Shown here: one piece after another, positions 12,968-25,613 of the stretch
How the letters are laid out: every line of letters begins with the position of its first letter
How positions within the stretch are numbered: the first letter of the stretch is position 1
DNA from: Perca fluviatilis
Taxonomy: Eukaryota; Chordata; Actinopteri; Perciformes; Percidae
Reading direction: 5' to 3'
Length of the DNA stretch: 64,000 nt
Assembly: GCF_010015445.1 (NCBI RefSeq)
Contig: NC_053115.1
Span: 11,827,524-11,891,523 of the forward strand
Program-made: the position numbers and the translations under genes
Notes under the pieces: generated by a model
What the model saw: only the letters and a program-made list of their open reading frames with translations
Databases searched by the model: none
Told to the model about the DNA's origin: nothing

Positions 12968-14118
12968 GCTAGGCTGACTTAAGGCTGACATAGCCTGACG
13001 TGCACTAGAGTCCGGATCGGGCCGAATTTTTCTGTCCGAAGCCGGCCCGCGTCCGACACAGCCGTCACCGAACCCGGCCCGAGCCCGACAGGTATTAAGA
13101 AATTTGTGTCCGAGCCTGACCCGAGCCCGACACAGTTAAAATCTAATTTTTTTTCCTCATACTAATGACACATGTAGGCTACGTTTGTTTGTGTGGAAAG
13201 CCGGCTTTTATTAAGAAACTGTAGGAAGGCATTAGGAAATGTCAACAGATGAGCCCATCAGCGCACACGGGGCAACAAGCGCACGTTAATAAGCTGTTAA
13301 AATGTTCAGTGTGTTAACCTCTCCTGATCGCTTCGTTTCCGACCGTGATCAGAAAACCCGGGGGAGACTCGTTACCTCCAGGGCCGACGTTATAACATGA
13401 ATAGCCTAACCACTAACTCTGCTCCGGTTGCATCTACAACACGTCTGCTTCCTCTTTCTCTATCTCTCTTCTGCCCACTTACCACACACACACACACACA
13501 CAAACACACACGCACACACACTGAGCTCTCTCTAAAAAGGAGCCGCAGCACCATTTTACAACAAATGCCTTATCGCGCTGATGTGACCGAGCCCGACCCG
13601 ACCCCAACCATAATTTCTAAATATCTGTCCGAACCCGGCCTGCCCGTCGGGACCCGTCGGGACCCGTCGGTCTCGGGTCGGGTATCCATGCCTTAACGTG
13701 CACCTCTCGAAAAATGTAACTACACGTCGCAGCTACGCACGTCGCTCGGCCGTGGCTTGGTAGCGTTGCATTTCCCCCTACTCATTTCCTGGTTCTCCTT
13801 CTCCATAAACAAAATGAAATCAAGGAGAGAGAGTTAACTTTTCCTGCTAAAGATTTCCCACCTTGGTCAGAAAAAACAGGGGAGACACTTTGTTTCTCTC
13901 ACTATGACTCTAAAGTCGGTACTCGCTCCGAAACTAATCGCCGTCACTCTCTCACTTTTCCCTCGTTCTATCACCCTCTCCCCACACACACACACACACA
14001 CACACACTAGCTCGATGCACACACCAGCGCACAAGTATAAACATCAGGCCACTTACGTAGGCTACGGCGAAAGCTCTTCGTGGCGCCTCAGCAGAACCAT
14101 AAAACAGGCTTTACTGTA
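12968..14118. mobile_element. Dispersed DNA repeat, copy 1, split by a nested hAT
   Basis: The sequences on both sides of the nested element match the repeat at 22,660-23,123: the GTAGCCTGACGTGCAC start, the 'ACTTTGTTTCTCTCACTATG' segment, a CA array, and the TTACGTAGGCTACGGCGAAAGC end. GTAGCCT..ACGT occurs inverted near both ends, suggesting a TIR transposon. It is not coding. Confidence 0.7.
13006..13695. mobile_element. Nested hAT-type element with 8-bp target duplication
   Basis: The element begins TAGAGTCCGGATCGGG and ends CGGGTATCCATGCCTTA, giving imperfect TIRs of the TARRG type. It is flanked by the direct repeat ACGTGCAC (12,998-13,005 and 13,696-13,703). ACGTGCAC occurs once in the uninterrupted sister repeat near 22,730, confirming insertion. 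The subterminal regions are dense in CCCGACCCGA / GAGCCCGAC motifs. At 690 bp it carries no transposase. Confidence 0.85.
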
Positions 14119-14174
14119 AATGCTTCCATAAAAATGCAGATTTAAAATTTCTGTGGAGTATTTTTCAACAGATA

Positions 14175-14441
14175 TCCTTTTCTTCTTCTTCTTAATTAAT
14201 CGATTAGTTGTTTGGTCAATAAAATGTCGGAACAATGTGAAAAATGTCTTGTTTTGTCCACAACTCAAAGATGTTCAGTTTACGGTCGTAAAGGAGTGAA
14301 GAAACTCGAAAATATTTAAGAAGCTGGAATCTGATTTTTTTTTTTTTTTTCAATAAAAAAAAAATCCCTCAAACCGATTATCAAAATAGTTGCCGAAATG
14401 TAATAGTTGACAACTAATCGATTAATCTTTGCAGCTCTAAT
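14175..14441. repeat. TIR repeat with AATCGATTAGTTG termini
   Basis: AATTAATCGATTAGTTG near 14,195 is inverted as CAACTAATCGATTAATC near 14,410, and the right end is CTTTGCAGCTCTA. This is a common fish dispersed-repeat signature (TAGAGCTGCAA ends, hAT-like). The left end is not sharply defined. Confidence 0.55.
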
Positions 14442-17156
14442 TAAAATAATTACTGCATGATGAATAGACGTTGAATGGATGCACAATGTTCTTATTGTGT
14501 TGCTACTGTGTGATTTGTATTGCTTTGTAATCTGCTTAACAATGATGTGTTATCATCTGCTGAAAAACAACAATTTCATGGTTCTATTTTAGATACACGT
14601 TGCAATCATGGGTTGAGGGGTGAAAGAAAATCCATCCAGAGATGATTTTGGCATTGGCTGAATACAGCTAAACCAACATGTCCATCTGGTGCTAGAAAGC
14701 AAACACTCAAAGCAGCTGAAGTGATACGAATTGACAGATTGATGTAACCACAGGCTAGTTCAGTGAGGAGGGATGAGACGGTTGGTAGCAACAGTTGATT
14801 TGCCTTTAAATCATAGATTGTTATGTGTGATGAAGTATTTAAACATGCCGAAGATGAGTAACATGTAATATTGTGAGATAAGAAAACATGTTTGAAGAAA
14901 TCCAATAAAAGTAAGGGTATTACCTGAAACAACAGTACACAGATCTATTGTAGATAATTATATTTTGTGATCATATACAAATGTCTTGAGACAGCAAGGT
15001 GCTGGTTAGCGAGAACATCTTGTAACTGAAAGGTTGCATCTTGAGTGCAAAACACAATTTCCACCCTTGTCAAGTGTCATATCCTTGGGTTTGCACACAG
15101 CAGCAGGGCAACACGGTTAACATGTGTGGCATCATCCGCTGTGGTCTGAGTGTTTGTCATCTCAGGTCTTACTTTAATGAATGTTGGGCTTTTCACGCTG
15201 GTTTTCATCATCTTTCTTTTGGACAGTGTCAAATGCTTTGCTCTGAGTCATCTCACACACGCATGCAAGCACACACGCACACACGCACAACATCTGAGGG
15301 GTTGAAAAGAGAAAGATAAAAAAAAGATGGGAGACAGAGGAGGAAGAATAAATGCTGGGAGAACATGTTGCCCAGGAGCACGTGTTGCTGTGCAGAGCAC
15401 GCATCCATCCTGCTTTTTAACCCCCTGGCAAACATGCTTCAACAATGCCATCTACTGACTATTTACGATGTTACATCCTGTTTCCTCATCGTCACAAATC
15501 TCCCTCATTCAAGAACAAGACATACCAACCACTTACTCAAAAAATATACAGCCACAGGTAATATGTTGTAAAATGTGATGCGGTGAAAGCGAACTGGGTG
15601 GGTCTGACTACACAGCAAGGAAATTCAAACAAATGAAATGATACCATAGAACTTCACATTCCTACTATATAAGCACAGCCTGACATTTACCAATATACAT
15701 GATGTGGAAAAAAAAACCTACCTCATTTGCTGTTTAACTGCCTACACAACAACCTGGCTATGTTTTTAAAGGAAGGAGGAGGTGTGAGAACAGGGACATC
15801 AGGAGTGACCAAATGGGCACATCATATCTTATCACACATTTCAGCTCAAACTGTGTAACAGACTAAATTCTCACATTAAGATATCATTATTTACAGTTTA
15901 ATAGAGGATGTCAATTTCTTTTTATAAAAATGCATACAATCAAATCTTAGATAAACTGATTTAGCTGTTTGCTTCATTTGCTTGTGTGAAATTTTGATCA
16001 GGTGGAAAATATGGCAGAGTGAAAAGCAGTGTCGACCCACTGTTTAAAAATATGTTACTTAGATGATACGTTTGTGGGAGTCAAGGAAATGTCCCTCCTG
16101 GGTTTAAATACACTGAAGAAGAAGAACATGGACTAAGGTGGTATGACGCATGAAGAGTAACCTATTTTCCACACTGAAAATAATTTGAAAATTGCCTTCA
16201 GGTTTAATAAACTTCTAGATTGAGTAGAATAAAATGGGGGTGAGGGGAATTAAGGTGACTTCAACTGATTCAGAGATATTTAAAATTCAAATATGAATGT
16301 AACACTAAAGCATGCATATCAACTAGAGTACAAAACAAACTTTTAATGAGATTCTTTTTAATTATCTGATAATGTTTACTCGTTCTTTCTAGTTTTGTGA
16401 TTTCAATTTCTCCACATTTCTAATACTGGTCTGAATTTAAACTTTACCCTCTAGTAACGTTGTCCATCACTGGTTTTTCATTGGAGACAGCAGATAAAAG
16501 CTACAGCTTTTAATATGAAACTGAAAGCATATCAACTGACATGTTATAAACATTCACCCGCAACCCCCAAACAGGTAGCGAAGCCTATTCTTCTCACCTA
16601 CCTGGGAAGCTTCTGAAATTCAATAGCTTAAAGCAGATGCTTGTTATTATCTGTGTGTGTGAATGTGCGTGAAATGCTAGGCACTGAATGCCTGTGCATA
16701 CTAATAGCATTTGCAGTACGAATGACACCTCTGAGGGGAAGAGAATAGTCGGGGGAAGAAAACAAACAGGAGGTGCTAATGAAAGAAAGGAGAGGTGAAC
16801 AGACGAGGTGTTAATGTAACTTGTCGTCTCTTTTTTGTCGTCACTCAAGGTGTAACGTGTTAAGGCTTAAATGTAGTCTCAGAACAACGTAGGACGGCAG
16901 GTTAGAAAGCCAGGTAGTTTACACTTTTTTTAACAGCACTTTTGTACATGGGCTGAAAAGCTGGATGTCATCGCAGCATAAAGACAACGTGGAGCTGAAG
17001 TAGCAGTTGGCACATGAAATTAACAAACAAGGTACAGAAAATAAAATGTTGAGGAACACATAGATTGCCACATTTCCTGGTGTGTTTAATATCAGCTGTG
17101 CAAAATTAATTAAAACTGTGGAGTAAAGGTGTATGGATGTAGGGATATTCAGCAAC

Positions 17157-18131
17157 TAAACTTAGCACAAAAAGTAAGGGAATTTGTGTTTGGTAGATTA
17201 TTTCTCTGTGGTAACAATGCTTTTTGGTAATAAATCTTATACCGTTGGAAAGCCTGTTTAGTTCCCTTTCAAATGATGCCCCATTTGTAAGGAGCATGCA
17301 TTTGTGGGATGAGCAGCAGCGCTGAGTAGGTGGGTTGCGCCCATGAAAGATTTGCCAAATCTTCTCTGCCATTACCATTATTTTGCTGTTGCTATTGACA
17401 CTTGTTTTGAGCTTCTGGTACCCCAGGTGCAGAGAGATATAGAGATGAGATTCTGCAACCAGTGGCAATCCCATATCTCCACAGTCTGGGACCGAACTCT
17501 ATCCTCTAAGATGACAACGCTCGCCCCCACAGGGCGGGGTTTATCAGAGACTACCTCCAGAATGTGGGAGTGGAGAGGATGGAATGGCCTACCAGCAGTC
17601 CTGACCTCAACCCCATTGAACAGTTGTGGGATCAGCTTGGGCGTGCTGTTCGTGCCAATGTGACCATCACAAACACGTTGGCTGACTTGCGACAAATGCT
17701 GGTTGAAGAATGGGATGCCATCCCACAGCAGTGTGTGACCAGGCTGGTGACCAGCATGAGGAGGAGGTGCCAGGCTGTGTATGGTTCTTCTACACGCTAC
17801 TGAGGCTCCTGTTTGTCAAATGAATAAATTGTTGAATTGCAAATATGTCTTGTTTCTTCAAACTTCAATCATCCAATCCACCAAACGAGTCAATGGCAGA
17901 ATAACCTATTTGGCATTGGCAGAGAAGATTTGGCAAATTTTTCATGGGCGCAACCCACATACTCAGCGTTGCTTCTCATCCCACAAATGCATGTTCCTTA
18001 CAAATGGGGCACCATTTGAAAGGGAACTAATCAGGCTTTCCAACGGTATAAGATTTATTGCCAAAAAGCATTGTTACCACAGAGAAATAATGTACCAAAC
18101 ACAAATTTCCTTACTTTTTGTGCTAAGTTTA
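17157..18131 (+). mobile_element. Tc1-like element with ~220-bp terminal inverted repeats and internal deletion
   Basis: About 220 bp from 17,157 (TAAACTTAGCACAAAAAG) recurs inverted at 17,910-18,131 (CTTTTTGTGCTAAGTTTA). Each end carries a terminal TA, the Tc1/mariner duplication. Only about 500 bp lies between the arms, so the 5' half of the transposase gene is missing. Unusually long TIRs plus a shortened core suggest a deletion derivative that could still be mobilised in trans. Confidence 0.88.
17434..17803 (+). pseudogene. Tc1 transposase C-terminal remnant
   Basis: One frame runs from YRDEILQPV through DDNARPHRA (second catalytic Asp) and SPDLNPIEQLWD (catalytic Glu) to the stop at 17,801-17,803. 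A TAA sits just before DDNARPH. The DNA-binding domain and first Asp are absent. It cannot encode an active transposase. Confidence 0.85.
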
Positions 18132-19001
18132 TTAGCGTTATTCAGTCCTTGCCAGTGTTGCCAGAACTTGATCCTGATTTCAGTGGCACTTTTTTTTCTC
18201 TGAGACCACAACGCTCCTCCATCAACATCACTGTAAATGCAGAGATGAGTGGTGCAGGTTAGACATGAACACAGACAGTGCGGCAAGTAAGAATGAGAGG
18301 AATGTAGAGAAAAGAGTTTGAGAGGCTCTCCTCCTCCTCAAAAAAAAAAATATCAGTCCACACTTGGCCAGTCTTTGTGGAACATCAAAAAAGCAGCTTT
18401 TAACTGCTTTCAGTCTTTCCAAACAACACCTATAAGATGAATGGTGCACATTGGCACTCCGTTGTAGACTTCAATGAGCTACAGGTAGGCGTTACTACAC
18501 TACAGGAAAAAAGATGCTACAAAAGGAAAATGAATGTTGTACCAAACAGAAATGTAAATACCACAGTATAAAAGAAGCTTAAAAATATAATATGCAAGAT
18601 GCTAAAAGAATATAGTATTGACTGAACTGTGGATAAACCTTGCAAGCAGATATCCCCTACAACAGACACAAACAATTCTATGATGTAAATCAACACAGAG
18701 CCTGTTTAATGCACAGGTATGCACAGACACAGATATACAGTATACAGTATATACACACACAACTAGTCCCAGCGGTGGCGGTTGGCGCTGAGACAGGAGT
18801 AAATGGCTAATGTGAGTGTTTGTGACAGGCAGCCTGAGGCAGTGTGGGGGAGCAGCTCAGCTCTCTGACAGGTGCTGCCTCCACACCTCCCTCAACCCAA
18901 CACTAACATATAGCCCGCCTGCTGGGGAGCCAGGAGTGCACGTAAGGAAATAGACTGGGGGGTGCTCGCTATATGTGTTTCTGTATTTTGATAGCGTCAC
19001 A

Positions 19002-19002
<1 letters not shown>

Positions 19003-19040
<38 letters not shown>
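19003..19040. repeat. (GT)n microsatellite
   Basis: Pure GT array. Confidence 0.95.
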
Positions 19041-19041
<1 letters not shown>

Positions 19042-22031
19042 TCCTCCTCTGGGAAATAAGGTAGCCTCCAAACTACTCAAAGTGGAGCATTTTACTGTGA
19101 AATGGGGAACGAGAGAGAGGGATGGACAGACTTTTTCTTCAAGGCATCCAGCTGTGTTGTTGCCGGTGGATGCAAGGTTGATGGAAATGCAAAGAGGAGC
19201 CCACCTGCTAGGCAGAGAGATTTGAAGGCGACAGATCTCTCAGATTCCCAGGTACTTTCAATCTACTCAAAAGCTGAAGCAATCCAACAAACATATAGTA
19301 CAGCGTTCTTTTTGATCTTGGGGATGAATTTTAATGGATTGCGGCGCTTGAGGTGAGTTTGTTAAGTATGTGTCACATTTTAGACAGTGGAGAAATCAAG
19401 CTGGGAACAATGAATGTGTTAAGACAGTTGAGCCAAAAAAAAGTGAGAGTCAGAGGTAAGACCGAACCCGGACAGGTGAGAAAGAGGAAAAGCTAAGAAG
19501 GGAGAGGCGATGATGGCACATAAACACTCAAAGTTACATGCTGTCTAGGATGTTTATCAACACCTGAAAGCAGCAAAAAACTTTCAAACACAAGAAACCT
19601 TCGATCCAAGCGTTGACAAAAAGACGCTCAAACCTGTCAAACACACCCTTCCGAAATAAACCTTTAAGGTGTACTTCTGTGCACTCAAAAATACATCTGC
19701 TCACAGAGACACTGACTGGCTGTATTGACTTGTCAAGTCAGAAAAAGTAGAAAACAAAGCTGTTAGGTAAGTGTTCAGTTTCACATTGCTATGCAACATC
19801 ATTAAATGTTTGGAGCCCATATCAGTGTAAGCTAAGCCCGCGGCTTCATTCAGTGTTCATTACAGCTGGCTGGCACACCGAAAAGACACTGCAGGACAAA
19901 TCAATTGGAGAGGAAAGAGAGAGAGAGACTGGGCTGTAGAAAAATCCACAGGGTTTAATATTAGCAAAGCAAGTAAAAAAAAAAATAGGGGAATAGAAAA
20001 ATGTATGATCGGCAATAGATCACTGTTTATCAGTAACATTAAAAACCGAGTTGACACACAATTAGCAATAACCTTTCTTGCGCTCTCACGCACTGCATTG
20101 CTGGTTGAGTCATTATAAATCAGAATTTGACGGGAGCACGTGTTAAAAAAACACATTTTAAACAGTGACAAAGCAGAGCTATCACAGAAAGCACATGCAA
20201 ACAACAATCAATGCAATCGCTTTATCTAAATGCATACACAAAACGCATGATAACTTTCTTGTTTACATGGCGTTTTAGAAAGCAGGCTGCTGCTGGAAGG
20301 CAGGGGTTAATCAGATTACAGAAGTGCATATGAACCCTGTGACTGTGATGGGAATACGTGTTAGCATTCATAGTAGAAGCCAACATTGTTCATATTCTTG
20401 TTTCCCTTCTATATTGAATACTGTTATTAATATAGCCTGTTAAAATAGATGATCATACTTGTACCCCAACAAGCAAGAAGGATCATCAGGGATTTCCCTG
20501 CTCTGATAAAGTACAGATACTGTACATCTCTGCCATCACATGTTGCTCCCACACCACATACATAATCTATTCAGTGCAGAGATTCAAGGGTTGTCGTAAA
20601 CAAAAGTACTGTAACAGCTGTGAAAACTCAGCATCTTAAAATGCTGAATTAATATAACTTAACGTTTCTTTAGACAATGACAATTAGATCTGTCTTTTCA
20701 AGGTTAAACTGAGTGTGAACCAAGAGAAAATAGACAGAGGAAACACTATGCTACATTAGTGATAGAAAAATACTGCATTTATTGAAAAGCGCAACAATGT
20801 GACACTGAACAAGAGGCCTCTCGACTTCAGGGTTACTAACAATTAAACACTAAAATATAATAATTCACCAGTGCCTCACGTGCCATTCAAAGTCTAAACA
20901 GTAGAGGGTGCTGTTGACTTATAGTTTCTAGAGGAAAGGAAAACTACTACTACTGCTAAATAATACAAAAATGTACATGGTAAAATGTATAATTAAGTCA
21001 TATTTTGATTTTAGAACATTGCTTCTGGGCCTTGACAGATACAATTCAGTATTTAAATTCATATATAATGGAAAATCTCAAAATTAAAATTTGCTTGCCT
21101 ATTTCACCCCTTAATTTGAGTAAAGAACTCAACCAGCCCAAGTTAACAAACCACTGACATAAGCTGATAAGAAAGTAGGGGAAATTATAGATCATTTGAG
21201 AGGGATGGGAAATTATATTGCAAGCCATTATCTCATTGTTTCATTATTAAAATGTGTGGTATAGTTACATAAGAAATGAATTACTCCAAATATAGGCCGT
21301 TTAAAACACGGCAACCGTATTGTCAATTTCGGCAACCAAAAGCTGATGCCTGGTTGCCAAGCCGGCAACCACTTTAAAAAGTTAGCGTTGAACCATGCTA
21401 ACTTAACGTTACTTCCTTATAACATGGCCAAAGTTCACTACCGCTGCCACCATGTTATATTCAGGTCTTTAACACTCATGAAGACTCCAGAATATCAGTT
21501 AAGTCACCAATTAGGCAATAGTTTATTTAACGTTCTTCTGGCAAACATACAAGTGGGCTCACACACATGGCTACTCTGATACATCTAGGTGCAACCTAAA
21601 ACGGTCCGTGCTGCAATATATACACCACAAACAATTCCTATTGTTACACAACTGATTGAACCGCACTTATAGTTAGATAAAGTTGTAGGGAAAAAAAGTA
21701 CTGGGAACCAAGCAATCAGCCCTTTCAGAACAGGCACACGCTCCAAACGGGCACTGCACTAGTTTCCTTAAATTGTGATGCCAATTTTTAGCCTAATAAT
21801 GCATTATTATCTTACCAAGAGAGGTTAAGTGAACCCAGTACATTAAGTTGTAGATTAAATGTTCACACTTTTGTAAAAAAAAGTATCAAATGAGCAGGGG
21901 ATGGGTGCCTTTGTCTCCTGTGCTTACAAGACAAGGGAAAGGACAAAAGTCAATAATAATTGTTGTTTTAATAAATTTAAATGAATACATGTGAAAGGAA
22001 CTTCTTGGTAAAGATGTTTTGACAAAGTGTA

Positions 22032-22200
22032 AATTAGATAGATAGATAGACATTTATTGATCCTTTCGGAAATTCATCTTGCACCATACAGCTCATCAAA
22101 AAGACAGACAACAGACCATAAACAACAGACAACACAAGACCACCAACCCTTCCCTCCTCCCCCACAAGACTATTAATCAATAGTCTTGAGGGATATTCAA
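22032..22200 (-). mobile_element. 3' tail of a non-LTR retrotransposon (Rex1-like)
   Basis: Read on the minus strand, this ends with GGATCAATAAATGTC followed by (TATC)n, the typical 3' end of Rex1-type LINEs in fish. A perfect 10-bp stem with a 4-nt loop (CAAGACTATT/AATAGTCTTG, 22,165-22,188) lies within it. The element is severely 5'-truncated and sits about 75 bp from the donor of chchd exon 4. Confidence 0.55.
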
Positions 22201-22274
22201 TAAATACAATAAAGTAAAACTCATCAGTCCCACTAGTGGAAAGCCCAGGCCTAGACCTAGAAGGCATTACTCAC

Positions 22275-25200
22275 CAGTATCTTGGCCTTTTGTTGCTCTT
22301 CATGGGCCTTTCCTTTCTCGATGAGGAGGGCCGGGGTCAGCTCATCCAGGCCTGAGGTTGCTCCTGTCTCTCTCTCCTTCTGAGCCAATCTGGCCAACTG
22401 CTCCTGCACCAGGGCCTGTTGATGCTCAAAGCTAGAGTAGGGGAAGATAAGAACTGTTTAAACCTTTATATATCCAGGGAATGTATGCTAAACATTCAGG
22501 TTCGTGTTCACAAAGAAAGCTAACCAGTGAGGTCAGAGAGATATTGGTTTCTGTTGATCAACACAAATACCAATATTTTGGGGATGAAGCATTTCAAAAG
22601 CCAATAAGACAAAAACAAACAGAGGCAGAGTGGAAAATGCCTAAAACAACATTTAGACTGAAGTGTGAGTTATGCTAGGTACGTGGAGACACGGACCCTA
22701 CGCTGGACCCTACGCCGTAGCCTGACGTGCACTTCTCGAAAAATGTAACTACACGTGGCTTGGTAGCGTTACATTTCCTCCTATTCATTTCCTGGTTCTC
22801 CTTCTCCATGAACAACATGAAATCAAGGAGAGAGTTAACTTTTACTGCTACAGATTTACCACCGTGGTTAGAAAGCACAGAGGAGACTCTTTGTTTCTCT
22901 CACTATGACTCTAGAGTCACTACTCGCTCTGAAGCTAATCACCGTCACTCTCTTACTCGCTCTACCACACATTCCCCACGCGCACACACATATGCCGACC
23001 CCGCTATGCTCTTGAAGAGATGGAAGCACACACCAACGCACAAGTATAAACTTCAGGCCACTTACGTAGGCTACAGCGAAAGCTCTGCGTGGAGCCTCCA
23101 CAGGACCATAAATCATGCTTAAGACATTAAAACTCTTAGCTGACCACCCATGGTAATTATATAATTCTGATTCATGAATTGTTGGGTGGAATCTAATTAA
23201 AGTATCACATTAAAATCAAATTAGGTTAAGGTTTATCATGAAAACAACTGTAGTATTAAGTCACACAAATACATGAGAACACACTTAAAGGGTAACTACC
23301 ATTTTTTTTCAACCTGGACCCTATTTTTCTATGTTTTGTGTGTAAGTGACTGATGGGAAAAATAATCTTTGAAACTGGTCCAGTATTAAGCGTGAATGCT
23401 ATAACCGGCAGCCACACACCAGGCTGCAATGTAACCCTATGCTATGGGGCAAATGTGCTTCGTCAATTTGGTCCACTAAAATGTTTTTCAATTTAAAAAA
23501 AGCAATACTTTTAGCGTTTATAGAGCAAACATATTTTCACATGTAAATCCGTAAACTATGTGTTTATTTCAACCACAACTAGAGTTGTCATAGTTGGGGG
23601 GAACCCGTCTTTTCATAGTTTTATTTTGTTTCTGTCGACTTGGAATGAAGTGTATTTTACGATCCTAAAATGACTATTTATTTACATGGAGTCTGGTTGC
23701 TTTAGCGAATGCAATTTTCACGGATGTTTTAATGTTTAAAGAAAGAATCTTACTCTTTAACAGAAAGTTCAACCTCCTTAGAAATCCGTTCCATAATGTT
23801 GCAGACCCTTAGAATATTGATCTGAGCCGGTCAGTGGCAAAACAAGCACTTTTATGAAGGTAAATACAAGCTGCACAATTGCCCTATTAACATACATTGT
23901 AGCTTGTTTCGCTGACTGCCGACAGCAGCGATCTTGCTGGACCAATGTCAAAGATTGTTGTTCCCATCAGTCATTTAGAACAAAAACATAGTAAAATAGG
24001 ATCCAGCTTAAAAAAAAAACAGTAGTTAACCTTTAATATATAATTCCAACCTAGGGCTGCACAGTATCATTGCGATATCAACTGCCGTAATAAGCACATC
24101 ACGAAAGACTCTCAAAGGTTGTTTGTGTTAGTTGAAAGAGAATATCAGTAGAGAACTGCACTTTAAATGTAACGGTTATTCAGTTTTAGTGCTGCCTTTT
24201 ATTTTCACTTTAATGTTCAATTTGTTCAATGAAATAATGTTGGAAGCGAGTTTATTTATCGCAAGTAATATCATCGCAATATTCAACAACGTTATTATCA
24301 CATATTTTTCTCAGATTGTGCAGCGCTATTTAAACCTCTCATATAAAGTCTTAGAAATGACCATAGACATACTGTCACATAATCTCAACAACATCTATAT
24401 CAATAATATCAGTTTCAAAATGTATTGTGGGGCTATTGTATTTGGTTTCCTGAAATACTAGTACCTGATACAACTAATATTATATATATATATACACACA
24501 CACATCAATAAGAACTGATTACATTACAGAGGTGTATTCAGGCACAAAAACACTGATCAAAATATAATAATATATACTGTATATTATGTCTAACAAATTT
24601 CCAGGAAACAGCATTACAGTGACAGTGGGTAAGAATTGTTGGACTTGCTGACATGTAAATACTGTATATAGAGGCTCAGGATAGCATATGAGAATTCCAG
24701 CAACATAGCAACATGCCTGCTATACAGTAAGAGTAAATCAGCACGGGCAGTGTTGACAGGTCACTTGGCATGTGTATGTTCTCCATAAACATTGCACATT
24801 AGCATCAAGTGTCTGCTACTTTAAACATCTGTCACCTCCACTGGCCATTAGCTGCCTGTGTGGTGTCAACACAGAGGGCTCAACTTAAACATATGACAAT
24901 ATACGTTAGGCTCAAACATTCTGCAACAGTTGTAATAATCAATTGGCATCTCAGGGAGGCATCAAATTCTAAGTTAGCCAATACTAACGCACTATCATAA
25001 TTAGTTACTTACAGAGTTATAGCAGGTCCTTCACCAAATATGGCTGGATAACAATAAAAACAGACAGTGACTTTAAGATTAGCACCTACCTTTTGCGGAT
25101 TTCTTCCTGTATTTCTGTAGTGGTAGGTCCTGTTGGTTTTGGAGCTAAAAATCAAATTAAATGAAAATCAATACCATTGGCAATTACTGAATGGATCAGT

Positions 25201-25553
25201 TGGCAGAACAGAGTACCAAGAGCCACAAATTACCAGTATACCCCCCCCCCCCAAAAAAAAAAACAGTTTCTAATGCAGTTATTACAGTAACATTTATTTG
25301 AACAACACATTGGGAAAGCTCAGCTCTAATAAATGTGAGTGAATAACTGACACATATACACTATATTATGTCCTTCCTATAATGAACAATCTGTATAAGT
25401 CACACAGCACTAAAATTGGGACTTACTTGTTGGTTGTTGGTGATCATCTGGTGGAGACGATGGTGGCTTGGCGCTGTCAGACCCCTGAGATTCCTTTATC
25501 CGCCGAAGCACATCCTCTGAGAGCTGGACAGGAATGTTATAAATAACAAATGT

Positions 25554-25613
<60 letters not shown>

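Larger units (their letters stand above)
1..22274. other. Exon-poor repeat-rich stretch, presumed distal chchd6 intron 4
   Basis: No host exon could be supported here. The last chchd exon seen ends at 22,275 with a normal donor, and the CHCH-domain exons that should follow on the minus strand were looked for and not found. The stretch is therefore probably intron, with the gene continuing below position 1. It holds microsatellites and several transposons (listed separately) between AT-rich sequence in which I see nothing codable: about 1-1,600, 4,400-5,300, 6,650-8,400, 10,700-12,960, 14,450-17,150 and 18,140-22,030. The intron assignment is inference. Confidence 0.5.

Noticed and set aside
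15000..15060. tRNA-like box A/box B arrangement (GTTAGCGAG...GGTTGCATC)
   Set aside because: No cloverleaf could be drawn and box B is poor; at best a very degenerate tRNA-derived SINE head.
16594..16848. Possible missing chchd exon ending at a GTAGGTGAG donor near 16,604
   Set aside because: The translated sequence has neither coiled-coil nor CHCH cysteine pattern in any frame.
19102..19356. Possible plus-strand exon with a CAG|GTACTT donor
   Set aside because: No acceptor, no homology and no partner exon; purine-rich chance ORF.
24132..24461. 109-codon hydrophobic plus-strand ORF
   Set aside because: Starts inside an AT-rich hAT MITE; composition explains the Ile/Asn/Leu bias and no domain is recognisable.
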